64,000 nucleotides of DNA, from positions 1-64,000 of the forward strand of contig JAOASB010000005.1 in assembly GCA_025210375.1 (NCBI GenBank), written 5' to 3'. Numbering within the stretch: the stretch's first letter is position 1; every line of letters starts with the position of its first letter. Below are positions 36,615 through 45,722 of the stretch, piece by piece. Origin of the DNA: Maledivibacter sp. (GTDB lineage: Bacteria; Bacillota; Clostridia; Peptostreptococcales; Caminicellaceae). The position numbers and the translations under genes are program-made. Below the pieces are notes generated by a model. The model saw only the letters and a list, made by a program, of their open reading frames with translations, was not told where the DNA came from and searched no databases.

Positions 36615-39125
36615 ATGTATGGTTTAAAGAAGAGAAAAAAAATAAAGCTATTTAATTTCTTAGTTCCTATTCTAGTTTTAGTATTAATAACAACATACTT
36701 TATCGTTGCATATGGGAGATCATTTGATGAAACTATTTTTAGTGTTGATAATATCCATGATCACATAAGAGAATTATCATCGTCTAAGTATAATGGCAGA
36801 TTAGTTGGGAGCCGCGGGAATGAATTAACTCTTCAATATGTAGAAAATCACTTTAAAAACCTGGGAATTGAGCCGGGCGGTCAGAATGGTACTTATTATC
36901 AAGATTTTGATACCATGATAACTCAAATTGACTCAAATCCGCACTTTACCATTGAAAATGTGGATGGAGAAATTCTTGAAGAATTTAAACTGTTTAAGGA
37001 TTATAAATTCTTCACCTATTGGTATGGTGGAGGGGGAAGATTCAAAGGAGACATTTTATTTGTTGATAAGCATTTGTATGATGTTCCAAAGCAATTGCTT
37101 AAGGATAAAATAGTTGTTATGGGAACCTTTGATATTAGGATAAAGGATGTAGAATATGTACTTGAAAATGGGAGTAGGGGTATATTATTTAGAAGGACAT
37201 CTCCCTATGACAAACTGGATAGAGAGCTTCAGCTTCAGAAAAAGGTTGAAAACACCATAAAAACAGGGAAAAGTATATTTTTTGGATATCTAGGCGGCGA
37301 TGCATATTACAAGATAAAGCATCATTCCAGTCATGAAGCGATAGATAAACAAGTCCTAAAGGATATTGAAATAAAGAGAAAAATACCCCGGAGTGTAGGC
37401 TTGTTAAAGGGGGTAGACCTAAAGTGTGATATTGATTACCCAGTTGTTAAATCCGTAAATATTTTTGGAAAGATTGAAGGAAAAAGAAGGGATGAATATT
37501 TAATAATAGGTGCTAATATTGATCATGTAGGGAGTGGAATAGATGGTCAGTATTTCCCTGGTGCATTGAATAATGCTTCGGGAACAGGAATGATGCTCGA
37601 ACTGGCAAGGATCATAAAATCTCAAAGGAATTTACCGGAAAAAACGATTATCTTTGCTGGATGGAATGCAAGGGAAAATGTTGCCGCCGGGTCCCAATAT
37701 TATGTGGAAAATCCTTTGTATTCCTTGGGAAAAACTCAAGTTATCAATTTAGGGTGTATTGGCAATAAAAACGAAGAAAAAATTATTTTTGAAAGTGAAG
37801 AGAAGGTTGGAAAGATATTAAGAAATAAGTTTTTTCAGTATTCAGAGGATCTAAAGGATACAGAAAAACTAGAAATACAAGGGATTGAAGCAAAGGTAGG
37901 GAGCTGGAGCGACCATATGCCCTTTATAGAGGCAAAGGTTCCTGCAATTAATGTGACAGACGGTTATTCAAATATGAATACATATAAGGATACTATAGAC
38001 AATGTTAGTAAAGAGAAATTAGAGAAAATTGGAATAGTCTTAACAAGCTATATCAAGAGAGAGGTCTTTAAAGACACTCTTCCAGACTTCTTTAATGGTA
38101 TTGAGTTAGCATTAATAATTGTATTTTTATTGGGAGCTGTATTAATTTATATAATCCTATCATTTAATAAAGGAAATTTAGGTATCAGTATATTCAGTGC
38201 AACTATAGAAGATATATATTATTCATCGGGATTTAATGCTTTGTTGAAATTCTATTATTTTGTAACCCCAGCCTTCATAATATTATTTTCTTTAATTTTT
38301 ATAGCAAACTTGCCTCCGAGCTTTAACCTAGAATTTCATAATGGTCAGGTATACACTAATCTATCAATGTATTTAAGCTTGAAAAAAAGTGTTTTATATA
38401 TTAGAAATTTGATTTTTAATGGACTAGGTACAACAGAAAATCATGTTGAAATAATTAAAATCATGTATGCATCTGTAGGTAGAAGTATGAAGCTAATACT
38501 CACAACAATTGCTATTTCCTTAGTATTGGGAGTACTAAAGGGGATGTTTGATAGCTATAGAGGTGGAAGAAAAGGAGCTTTAAGAACGTTAGGAACCTTG
38601 ATAACCTTCTCACTGCCAGACGTCTTAATAGTTCTATGTGGGATGCTGTTGATTACTTTCATTTCCAAGAGTGATACCATGAGGCAGTTATTTGATTTAA
38701 AGGTTCTTAGGGGATTTATTATACCACTACTAACTTTATCTATAATTCCAATGGTCTATATATCTAGAATCACATTTATTGTTGTACAAGAGGAAGTACA
38801 AAAAGGATATGTGGTGGCAGCTAGAAGTAAGGGCTTAACGAAATTTCAAGTATTTACTAAACACATATTGATTTCCGTAATACTCAAGGTTATTGACTCC
38901 ATCCCAACATTGATTACAATAATAATTTCAAACTTAATTGTAGTGGAGTATCTATTGAATTATAAAGGGATTCTTTTTAATCTTTATAGATTCTATGAGG
39001 GTCATGATGTAACTAGCTTTATAGGTTTCTCCCTGGCCCTGGGGTTAATATACATACTATTTATTACTGTATCTAAGGCAGTTTCAAAATTAATTAATCC
39101 TATGAAGAGGGAGGGTGCCCAATGA
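36615..39125 (+). CDS. M28-like pseudopeptidase fused to DppB-type ABC permease
   Basis: This is an 836-residue fusion. A membrane span (about 14-34) leads to an extracellular M28 aminopeptidase-like domain with an inserted PA-like region (about 35-490). Two more spans (about 497-520 and 555-582) follow, then a DppB/OppB permease (about 610-836) whose EAA loop reads GYVVAARSKGLTKFQVFTKH (731 on). The M28 zinc ligands are mostly lost. The expected His is N301 (GANIDH), Asp is N319 (GALNNASG), catalytic Glu is R353 (NAREN), and Asp is G380. E354 and H434 (SDHMPF) remain. It probably binds rather than cuts peptides. The start follows a GGGAGGAAG site. It overlaps the partner gene by four bases. 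Confidence 0.87.
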   Translation: MYGLKKRKKIKLFNFLVPILVLVLITTYFIVAYGRSFDETIFSVDNIHDHIRELSSSKYNGRLVGSRGNELTLQYVENHFKNLGIEPGGQNGTYYQDFDTMITQIDSNPHFTIENVDGEILEEFKLFKDYKFFTYWYGGGGRFKGDILFVDKHLYDVPKQLLKDKIVVMGTFDIRIKDVEYVLENGSRGILFRRTSPYDKLDRELQLQKKVENTIKTGKSIFFGYLGGDAYYKIKHHSSHEAIDKQVLKDIEIKRKIPRSVGLLKGVDLKCDIDYPVVKSVNIFGKIEGKRRDEYLIIGANIDHVGSGIDGQYFPGALNNASGTGMMLELARIIKSQRNLPEKTIIFAGWNARENVAAGSQYYVENPLYSLGKTQVINLGCIGNKNEEKIIFESEEKVGKILRNKFFQYSEDLKDTEKLEIQGIEAKVGSWSDHMPFIEAKVPAINVTDGYSNMNTYKDTIDNVSKEKLEKIGIVLTSYIKREVFKDTLPDFFNGIELALIIVFLLGAVLIYIILSFNKGNLGISIFSATIEDIYYSSGFNALLKFYYFVTPAFIILFSLIFIANLPPSFNLEFHNGQVYTNLSMYLSLKKSVLYIRNLIFNGLGTTENHVEIIKIMYASVGRSMKLILTTIAISLVLGVLKGMFDSYRGGRKGALRTLGTLITFSLPDVLIVLCGMLLITFISKSDTMRQLFDLKVLRGFIIPLLTLSIIPMVYISRITFIVVQEEVQKGYVVAARSKGLTKFQVFTKHILISVILKVIDSIPTLITIIISNLIVVEYLLNYKGILFNLYRFYEGHDVTSFIGFSLALGLIYILFITVSKAVSKLINPMKREGAQ

Positions 39126-41419
39126 AGAAGTTTAATTTACCATTAATTTTAGGAGGAATAATAATATTCCTTGTTATTGTGGTGATGGTGTTTCCTAGTT
39201 TTTTCACCAAGGTCAATCCCTATGGTATACAGCAGATTAAAACATGGACTGAAGAAGTGGGTAAGTTTAAACTTCAGGCCGCACCCTTTCCACCTTCTAG
39301 GGATGCCATACTTGGCACCGATGAATTAGGCAGAGATACATTAAGCCTCATTATTTACGGGACAAAGCTAACTATTTCATTAGGCTTACTTGTTGTTATA
39401 GGCAGATTCTTAATTGCTTTGCCTATAGGTATGACAGCTGGCTTTGGTAGTTTAATATCAAAGGCAGTAATTAATCAATTTAATGTTATTTTCAGTGCCA
39501 TACCGGCTCTCTTAATAAGCTTAATAGTACTAAAACTAGATTTTTTTGTGAATCTAGATAAGCACCAGTCTATTGTTGCCTTTGTTATTGTCCTTTCCTT
39601 TGTAGGCTGGGCTAAGTTAGGATTGATTATTATGGAAAGGGTTCAGGAGATTTTGGCTAAACCCTTTATCAAAGATGAGATAGCCATAGGGAAGAGTAGA
39701 TTTAAAATAGCAATAGAAAATGTTATTCCCCATCTAGCTGCTGAAATAGTTGTGATTTTCTTTATGGAAATAGCAAGGGCTCTTACTCTAATCATGCAGC
39801 TTGGAATATTTGGTGTTTTTGTTGGAAATCTTAGGATTATTGAGGATACAGAGGGTGGAAAAATATTAGCGAAAAACATCAGCTTTGAACCCGAATGGGC
39901 AAGTATGCTTGGTACAGCTAGAAACCAAATAAGAAGCGCACCGTGGAATGTTTTTTCACCTGCATGTGCATTTTTTATAAGTGTATTAGGATTTAATCTA
40001 TTTGGTGAAGGCTTGAGGGGGTATTTACAAAAAAAAGATTCAAAATTCATTCCTACTTTAAGAAGAATATTATCCTTTGATTTTAAAGTGCTTAAATCCC
40101 CATTCCAAAGTGATGGAGGAAAAAGGAGTATAAACTATAAAGTCATAACAGTTTTTCTGGTAATTTTAATTGCAGCTACAGGCATATTTTATGCTAAGGC
40201 TAATAAATATGAATTCTGTCTTAATAACTCCACATATAACTTTACTTCAAGCCTCGAAAATCAAGTGGTAATTGGATCCGATGAGGCTGAAAAAGTAGCC
40301 TTGGATATTGCTATGAAGATGAAAGAAATAGGACTAGAGCCTTTGTATGATGAAGGATTTATAAAGGAATACAAGACTGTGGATATTTATGTTCCCACAT
40401 GGGAGAGTTTTGAGATGAAAGTGGGTAATGAAAAAAGAAAATTAATATTAGGCAAGGATTATTCACTTATTGGATTTGGTGATATTGATAGGGCAGGGAA
40501 GATTTATGACGCAACTAGGGATGACATGTTTAACATAAAGGATTATAATAGGTTTTCAGATAAATTTGTACTTATCAATACAAGATTTTACACCGAGGAT
40601 GCAGTAAAATATTTTGCTAACAATATACTTGAAAAATCCAGTGCTAAGGGAGTCCTGTGTATTGCCAAGGAAAAACAAGAACTGCCAACGTCCTTGGGAC
40701 ATGATATTTATGGTGGGATAGTAGCTGTAATAACAAAGGATATGGGGAAGGTTCTGATCGATAATAAGGATGTAAACTTAAATATTTCTGTCAAAAGTAA
40801 TAAGTTGAATTCCGTAGGAAGAAATGTCCTAGGAATACTCCGTGGAGAAGATCAAAGGGTAGGGGAGGAAGCTATTATAGTAGGTTTAGGCTATAATTAT
40901 ACTGATAAAGAACTTGGAGAAAAAAGGCTTCAGTTTGATTTAGAACTTATGAAAAGACTTTCCCAGGACAATATAAATAGAAATAGGTCGATTATATTTG
41001 CTTTTTGGGATGGGACAATTAAGGATGAGTACGATGGTATTAGGGATTATGTAGAAAATCCCATATATCCTGTTAAAAAAAGTACTGTCTATATAGATTT
41101 AAGTAAATTAAACTCTTATAAATATGATTACTTGAATTATAGTACAGCCCAAGCACCTTTAACTAGATATTTTGGCTGGAGTCTAGGCCATCAGCTTGAG
41201 AAAAACTGTGAAGAAAAGGAAATTGAAATCAAAGAGTATGGGGTAAAGAATTATTACCAGACTAAATTACAAGGTAGCCTTGTAGATAATCTCATGTTCC
41301 TAGAAAGGGGGATCGCAACAATCATTATTAGAACTACAGATGAAGATAATGAAGGTAGGTTTGATTTAGAGGATATTGGAAGGATATTAATTAGGACTAT
41401 AAATGAAAACAATTATTGA
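39122..41419 (+). CDS. DppC-type ABC permease fused to M28-like pseudopeptidase
   Basis: This is a 765-residue fusion in mirror order. The DppC/OppC permease comes first (span about 7-25, LGTDELGRDTLS near 64, EAA loop from about 186, last permease span before 310). After a span near 341-361 the rest is extracellular and M28-like, with a PA-like insert and a peptidase core from about 580. The core strands align as VGLGYNYTD (588, no His) and FAFWDGTIKDEYDG (626, no Glu pair). No SDH motif is evident at the end. All zinc ligands seem lost. With the previous gene it would form a heterodimeric channel topped by two extracellular domains. No SBP or ATPase gene is near. Confidence 0.85.
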   Translation: MKKFNLPLILGGIIIFLVIVVMVFPSFFTKVNPYGIQQIKTWTEEVGKFKLQAAPFPPSRDAILGTDELGRDTLSLIIYGTKLTISLGLLVVIGRFLIALPIGMTAGFGSLISKAVINQFNVIFSAIPALLISLIVLKLDFFVNLDKHQSIVAFVIVLSFVGWAKLGLIIMERVQEILAKPFIKDEIAIGKSRFKIAIENVIPHLAAEIVVIFFMEIARALTLIMQLGIFGVFVGNLRIIEDTEGGKILAKNISFEPEWASMLGTARNQIRSAPWNVFSPACAFFISVLGFNLFGEGLRGYLQKKDSKFIPTLRRILSFDFKVLKSPFQSDGGKRSINYKVITVFLVILIAATGIFYAKANKYEFCLNNSTYNFTSSLENQVVIGSDEAEKVALDIAMKMKEIGLEPLYDEGFIKEYKTVDIYVPTWESFEMKVGNEKRKLILGKDYSLIGFGDIDRAGKIYDATRDDMFNIKDYNRFSDKFVLINTRFYTEDAVKYFANNILEKSSAKGVLCIAKEKQELPTSLGHDIYGGIVAVITKDMGKVLIDNKDVNLNISVKSNKLNSVGRNVLGILRGEDQRVGEEAIIVGLGYNYTDKELGEKRLQFDLELMKRLSQDNINRNRSIIFAFWDGTIKDEYDGIRDYVENPIYPVKKSTVYIDLSKLNSYKYDYLNYSTAQAPLTRYFGWSLGHQLEKNCEEKEIEIKEYGVKNYYQTKLQGSLVDNLMFLERGIATIIIRTTDEDNEGRFDLEDIGRILIRTINENNY

Positions 41420-41545
41420 TGTGAAGAATAAAGCAAGGGAATAGAAGTCGGCTCTTCCATGAAACTTTATGTTAACTAAGCCATAATCCCATACCCTTGC
41501 CTTTGAAATTTTCATGATTCTTACTAGTCAGTCTAGTTTTATTAA
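41420..41545. other. Intergenic stretch with imperfect long hairpin
   Basis: AAAGCAAGGGAAT (41431-41443) can pair with ATACCCTTGCCTTT about 50 bases later. It may end the permease operon and the converging TPR gene, but it has no clear T run. Confidence 0.35.
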
Positions 41546-43129
41546 CTATTCACCCGTTAGCTCATCAAATTCCTTAGGACCAATTATACCTATAAATACA
41601 TCATCCGCTAATGCCAAATCTAAATAGCTTTCATCAAGGCTGATTGCTATTTTTAGATTTGCAACTGTCTCATCATGATTCTTTAGCATAGCATAACATC
41701 GGCTTTTACCAGCATATGCCTCGGCTGCATCGGGATATAATTTTATGCATTTGTCATAGTTTGAGATAGACATTGTGTATTCCTTTAACATAAACAATGC
41801 ATCTGCTTTGTTAAGATAAGCTATTTCAATATCAGGATTTATCATAATGATTTTATCATAATTTTCAATGGCTTCATTATATTTCTTTTGTTCAAATAAT
41901 ATATCAGCAATATAAAAATAAGCATCTATATCATTTGGAACTAATTCCAAATTCTTTTTAAAGTTTTCTAATGCTTTATCATATTTTTTAAGGGCTAAAT
42001 ATGTTATTCCCTTGCCATAATATGCAAAGGACACTTCCGGATCTATTGCTAAAGCCTTGTCATAGCACTTTAAAGCTTCATCATATCGTTCCAAATTCTT
42101 TAAAGCATTTCCCTTATTATTGTAGGGTGCAGCAGCATCAATAGGATCTATCTCTATGGATTTATCTATATAGGGTAATGCTTCCTCGGGTTTTCCCAAC
42201 TCAATCAGTGCCCAACCAATATTATTATAGGCAGAATCATGCTCCGGATCAAATTCAATGGCATAATTATAATATTTTATGGCATCTTCATATCTTCCAT
42301 CGGAATGTAGCTTATAACCGTATTCATTATAAAAATTGGCACAAGCAATGGGATCACAGACGGGAGCCTTGATAAGAACATTTTTTTTATTTGAAGTCAT
42401 TTCCCTTGAAATTTTAAGCTTACCCTTTTCTGTTTCTTTAGTTTCAAATATCGTAGTTTCTTTTATAAGTTCATTGTTTTCGTCTATAACAGCCTTTAAA
42501 ATATAATTTTCAATATCAGACTTTTTAAGGCCGATATTACCGGTTATGGACTGAAAAAGTAGCTGAGAATCTATATTTTTATAGTCAATGGTGTACTCTG
42601 TATATACTTTATCTTCAACAGTGATTTTATTTACACTAATATCATTTAGCAGATTGAATCCTTCAAGAAAAATATTTATAGTTTCATTTATATCTAAGAA
42701 TTCTTTTTCCAAATCTTCCTTTTTCAAATCTTCCTTGGTTGTTGTTTTAACCTTTATCCAAGAACCATCGTTCTCATTAAAATACAATTTACCATCTGCT
42801 AAAATATAATGTACTTTTCTAGTAGATGGATTATCGGAGCAGTTATCCTGTTTATCAAAGACAATTTCCATATTATTTTCATTTAACAATATAGTAGTTT
42901 TTGTATTCACATTATGAGTAACTTCATTTTCTAATATTTCTACATTATCTATGGTTGTTATTTCTCCATTATAATCTGAAATATTAAGCTTTTTATATGC
43001 TTCATATAAATCAGGATATTTTTCTTCATTACTGCTAGCAGCTGTGTTTCCATTTTCTTCACCATAAGCCGATATCCCCATAGAAGCCATAATCATTACA
43101 ATGAAAAAGATAAAAAGACCTTTTTTCAT
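41546..43129 (-). CDS. Secreted TPR-repeat protein with N-terminal lipoprotein-type domain
   Basis: This is a ~527-residue exported protein. A signal peptide (MKKGLFIFFIVMIMASMGISAYG) leads to a ~220-residue beta-type domain, with strands such as TTILLNENNMEIVF and DGKLYFNENDGSWIKV. It resembles LolA/LppX-like folds used in DUF6612-type proteins. From about 265 there are eight TPR units (for example YNNIGWALIELGKPEEALPY), ending in a half-repeat with FIGIIGPKEFDEL. There is no lipobox cysteine. It probably scaffolds proteins at the cell surface. GGAGGTG before ATG 43129 sets the start. It converges on the fusion-permease operon. Confidence 0.8.
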   Translation of the reverse strand: MKKGLFIFFIVMIMASMGISAYGEENGNTAASSNEEKYPDLYEAYKKLNISDYNGEITTIDNVEILENEVTHNVNTKTTILLNENNMEIVFDKQDNCSDNPSTRKVHYILADGKLYFNENDGSWIKVKTTTKEDLKKEDLEKEFLDINETINIFLEGFNLLNDISVNKITVEDKVYTEYTIDYKNIDSQLLFQSITGNIGLKKSDIENYILKAVIDENNELIKETTIFETKETEKGKLKISREMTSNKKNVLIKAPVCDPIACANFYNEYGYKLHSDGRYEDAIKYYNYAIEFDPEHDSAYNNIGWALIELGKPEEALPYIDKSIEIDPIDAAAPYNNKGNALKNLERYDEALKCYDKALAIDPEVSFAYYGKGITYLALKKYDKALENFKKNLELVPNDIDAYFYIADILFEQKKYNEAIENYDKIIMINPDIEIAYLNKADALFMLKEYTMSISNYDKCIKLYPDAAEAYAGKSRCYAMLKNHDETVANLKIAISLDESYLDLALADDVFIGIIGPKEFDELTGE

Positions 43130-43413
43130 TAGGTACACCTCCATTAATTTTTATCCTACCTTAAAAGGTATGTAACCAACCAGCTTTACATGCTCCATTT
43201 TTAATTTCAACATTTGAGCTGTAATAATACCTATTACTAAAATTATGATATAATACCCTAGGAAATTTTTATTTATAGGTACAGCATTATAATTACGATT
43301 AGGCATAAATTATCAAAAAAAATAAAATATTCAATAATTAAGATTATACACCAAAAAAGTAGAATAAGATAGTAGGTGTTACATCTTATAGGTAGTAAGT
43401 AGCCACTTTTATA

Positions 43414-44052
43414 ATGGATAAGAAAGAGGTGTTTTTTATAAGACTTTGGACTATACAAGACGAAAGAGGATATAATCAACTAAAAGAAAATAAAGTTTTC
43501 AGTGGGAATATTGAATATGTTGATTATGATTTCAGAAGGCCATATAGATGGATGATCGAGCAGATGGAAAAGAGACTCAAAACCCCAAGAGTAGATTTAT
43601 CTACATATCCAGTCTGGGCATGGTATCAGTGGAATGGTACCAATAAAAGAAAGCCAGATTTAAGATATACAGCCCATTTGCCAAAAGGGAAAAAAGGGTA
43701 CAGAGTTGAATTTGAGATAGAAGAGGAAGCAGTATTGTTATCGGATTTTGACCTGTTCCATCATGTGATAAATTATTGGTACCTGCCTAAGGGTGAAAAA
43801 GATGATAAATCATTTGAACTTGAAATGGAGAAAAATCAAATAGAATTATTTACCTTGCAGGATTTCAATAAACATTCAAGGGTAATTGATGATTTAAGAT
43901 TGAGGATAGAAAAAAGCTGGGATTTAATATTTGATTTGGAGTGGTACGACAAATATATAAATTATCCAAAGGATAAAAAGTCAATTCAAGCAACTTTTTG
44001 GGAACTGCGATGGGAGCAGGTAATTGATGTGAAGGGATTTATTGCAAAATAA
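43414..44052 (+). CDS. DUF3841 protein
   Basis: This ~204-212-residue protein matches DUF3841, with RLWTIQ at the start, the aromatic block YPVWAWYQW (about 65) and RVEFEIEEEAVLLSDFDLFH. The function is unknown. ATG 43414 has no ribosome site. AAGAGGTG at 43424-43431 lies inside the frame and six bases before ATA 43438, exactly where family members begin (then RLWTIQ), so an ATA start is plausible. It is a single gene. Confidence 0.8.
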   Translation: MDKKEVFFIRLWTIQDERGYNQLKENKVFSGNIEYVDYDFRRPYRWMIEQMEKRLKTPRVDLSTYPVWAWYQWNGTNKRKPDLRYTAHLPKGKKGYRVEFEIEEEAVLLSDFDLFHHVINYWYLPKGEKDDKSFELEMEKNQIELFTLQDFNKHSRVIDDLRLRIEKSWDLIFDLEWYDKYINYPKDKKSIQATFWELRWEQVIDVKGFIAK

Positions 44053-44097
44053 TGAAAACGGTAGTTTATAAAAGTACTAAGGTTTTCATTATCTTGC
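44044..44097. repeat. 16-bp inverted repeat overlapping the DUF3841 stop
   Basis: Arms 44044-44059 and 44082-44097 (GCAAAATAATGAAAAC and its complement with one mismatch) enclose 22 bases. No T run follows. It may be a terminator variant or a protein site. Confidence 0.5.
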
Positions 44098-44111
44098 AGT
44101 GGAAATTTTTT

Positions 44112-44228
44112 TCATCTCCTACCGTTCATTTTATCCAAAGACTCTTTTAACATCTGTAATTTTTCTATACCATCAGTGAGTACTCCCGGGTCAATATTTT
44201 CTTCAACCATTCTTTTTACAAATTCCAT
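44112..44228 (-). other. Possible 38-codon remnant
   Basis: The frame MEFVKRMVEENIDPGVLTDG continues to a stop, with an amphipathic, protein-like pattern. The same frame is open and hydrophobic further upstream but has no start codon or ribosome site, so this is probably the 3' end of a lost gene. Confidence 0.3.
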
Positions 44229-44393
44229 TTGTTGATAAAAAAGTAATACAAGAATTACAATGTAATCATAAGAAGTAACTTACACTATACATCTCTTAGT
44301 ATTATAGAATACCCCAAATCACACATAAATTGCCATATAGGACATAAAAAATAATCTGGAGGTAGTATTAAATGAACTCCATATTCCCGATTT

Positions 44394-45050
44394 TTAATGC
44401 ATCTTCTCAACAATTTTATCTATATTAGCAACCCTTTCTTCAAGCTTTAAAATCCAATCATATTTTTCTTTGCCCGATAAAAATAATTCATACTGTTTAA
44501 TACCAAACTGACTAGTTTGTGAGCTTCCTAGTTGACTTAGATAATGCTCGATCATCACCAATTCAACTTTCAGTTTCTTATAATTATTTAAAAGCTGTGG
44601 GGTAATTGGTTTATCATTTGAAAAGTAGGTATTGTGTACATGGATAAATTCATTCAAGTTATTTTTTAGGCTGTTAACTAGGGAATAGAAACGCTCACTA
44701 TCATAGGTTAGTTTGGAAGCTCTCAAATCTAGCTCTAGGAGCTGTAGCGTTTTATTTATTTCTTCGATTATGGTTACAAGCTTGATAATATCTCCTTCAT
44801 TTTCCATTTTATTTGGATATTTAATAGCATGAAAAGCTTCTTCTACAAAGTTATAGGCTATATAAGTAGAAGTATTATGGCTGCTTTTGATCTGTATGTA
44901 TTTATATGTGATTATAGTATTTAATACCAACATCCCTGCTAATGCTATGAGGTATTTTTTATTATTGAAATTATACTTCTTTAAAGCTGTACCTATTAGA
45001 TATAGGATTATTAAGACCGGCATTATATCGAAGAGAATTAGAAATAGCAT
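44394..45050 (-). CDS. Two-span membrane protein with helical domain, unknown function
   Basis: This 218-residue protein has two N-terminal membrane spans (about 2-22 and 32-50). A long, mainly helical domain with heptad patterns follows (LVTIIEEINKTLQLLELDLR, about 92-110, and the C-terminal KLEERVANIDKIVEKM). I recognise no family. AAGGAG precedes the ATG. It lies beside two XRE regulator genes but has its own terminator upstream at 45095-45117. Confidence 0.65.
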   Translation of the reverse strand: MLFLILFDIMPVLIILYLIGTALKKYNFNNKKYLIALAGMLVLNTIITYKYIQIKSSHNTSTYIAYNFVEEAFHAIKYPNKMENEGDIIKLVTIIEEINKTLQLLELDLRASKLTYDSERFYSLVNSLKNNLNEFIHVHNTYFSNDKPITPQLLNNYKKLKVELVMIEHYLSQLGSSQTSQFGIKQYELFLSGKEKYDWILKLEERVANIDKIVEKMH

Positions 45051-45094
45051 AAAAGACTCCTTCGGGATTTGATTATATCATTATGAAAGTACAG

Positions 45095-45118
45095 AAAGCT
45101 GGAAAACCCAGCTTTTGC
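45095..45118. terminator. Terminator hairpin
   Basis: AAAGCTGG (45095-45102) pairs with CCAGCTTT (45108-45115) across AAAAC, with a short T run. It follows the XRE gene on the minus strand. Confidence 0.65.
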
Positions 45119-45176
45119 TTCTATAACAATTTGTGAAAATAAAGATATTGACTATCATAGATATAGTTGGATAAAA

Positions 45177-45527
45177 TTATTTCCTATCTACTCCCTTACC
45201 AAAACTATCCTTCTGCCTCAACAAATCAACATATTCTTTAACCTTAGCTATATCTTCCTTAGACAGATCACCTACATCTAAGGTATAAGAAGCTTTGCTT
45301 TCTTTTAGGACTATTTCTTTGTATAAATTTCTGATGTCTGTTCTTCCTAGAAGATAGTCTGTTGAAACATCGAAAAAATCAGCAATTTTTTGGAGTATTT
45401 GAAAATCAGGTTTTCTTTGTCCCGTTTCATACATGGCTATTGTACTTGGAGATAGATTAAGTAATTTTGCTAATTGTCGTTGGGTGAGTTTTCTTTCATT
45501 TCTTAGTTGTTTTAATATTGCATTCAT
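45177..45527 (-). CDS. XRE-family repressor
   Basis: This 116-residue regulator has an N-terminal Cro/CI helix-turn-helix (about 7-61; LTQRQLAKLLNLSPSTIAMYE) and a C-terminal ~50-residue helical part that may dimerize, as in SinR-like or ImmR-like proteins. AGGGGA precedes the ATG. It diverges from a second small XRE gene, and four matching dyads lie between them, so it very likely controls both promoters. Confidence 0.87.
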   Translation of the reverse strand: MNAILKQLRNERKLTQRQLAKLLNLSPSTIAMYETGQRKPDFQILQKIADFFDVSTDYLLGRTDIRNLYKEIVLKESKASYTLDVGDLSKEDIAKVKEYVDLLRQKDSFGKGVDRK

Positions 45528-45576
45528 ACAATTCCCCTGTTAGTCTTATTTTGTATCATAGTATATAACTAATTTA

Positions 45577-45702
45577 TCACTAAATGTGAGAATTATCAAA
45601 TAAATAAAGACAAAATCACAAAAAGTGAAAATTGCATATAATAGTTGTTGACAATATCACTAAATGTGATACAATGTTATTGTCGACACTCACATAACGT
45701 GA
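45577..45702. promoter_or_regulatory. Four-box operator TCAC-N5-GTGA and divergent promoter
   Basis: Boxes are TCACTAAATGTGA (45577-45589), TCACAAAAAGTGA (45616-45628), TCACTAAATGTGA (45657-45669) and TCACATAACGTGA (45690-45702). All have perfect 4-bp arms. The third lies within the spacer of a plus-strand promoter, TTGACA (45648-45653) and TACAAT (45670-45675). Confidence 0.88.
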
Positions 45703-45722
45703 AGAGTAGAGGAGGTGGTTTA

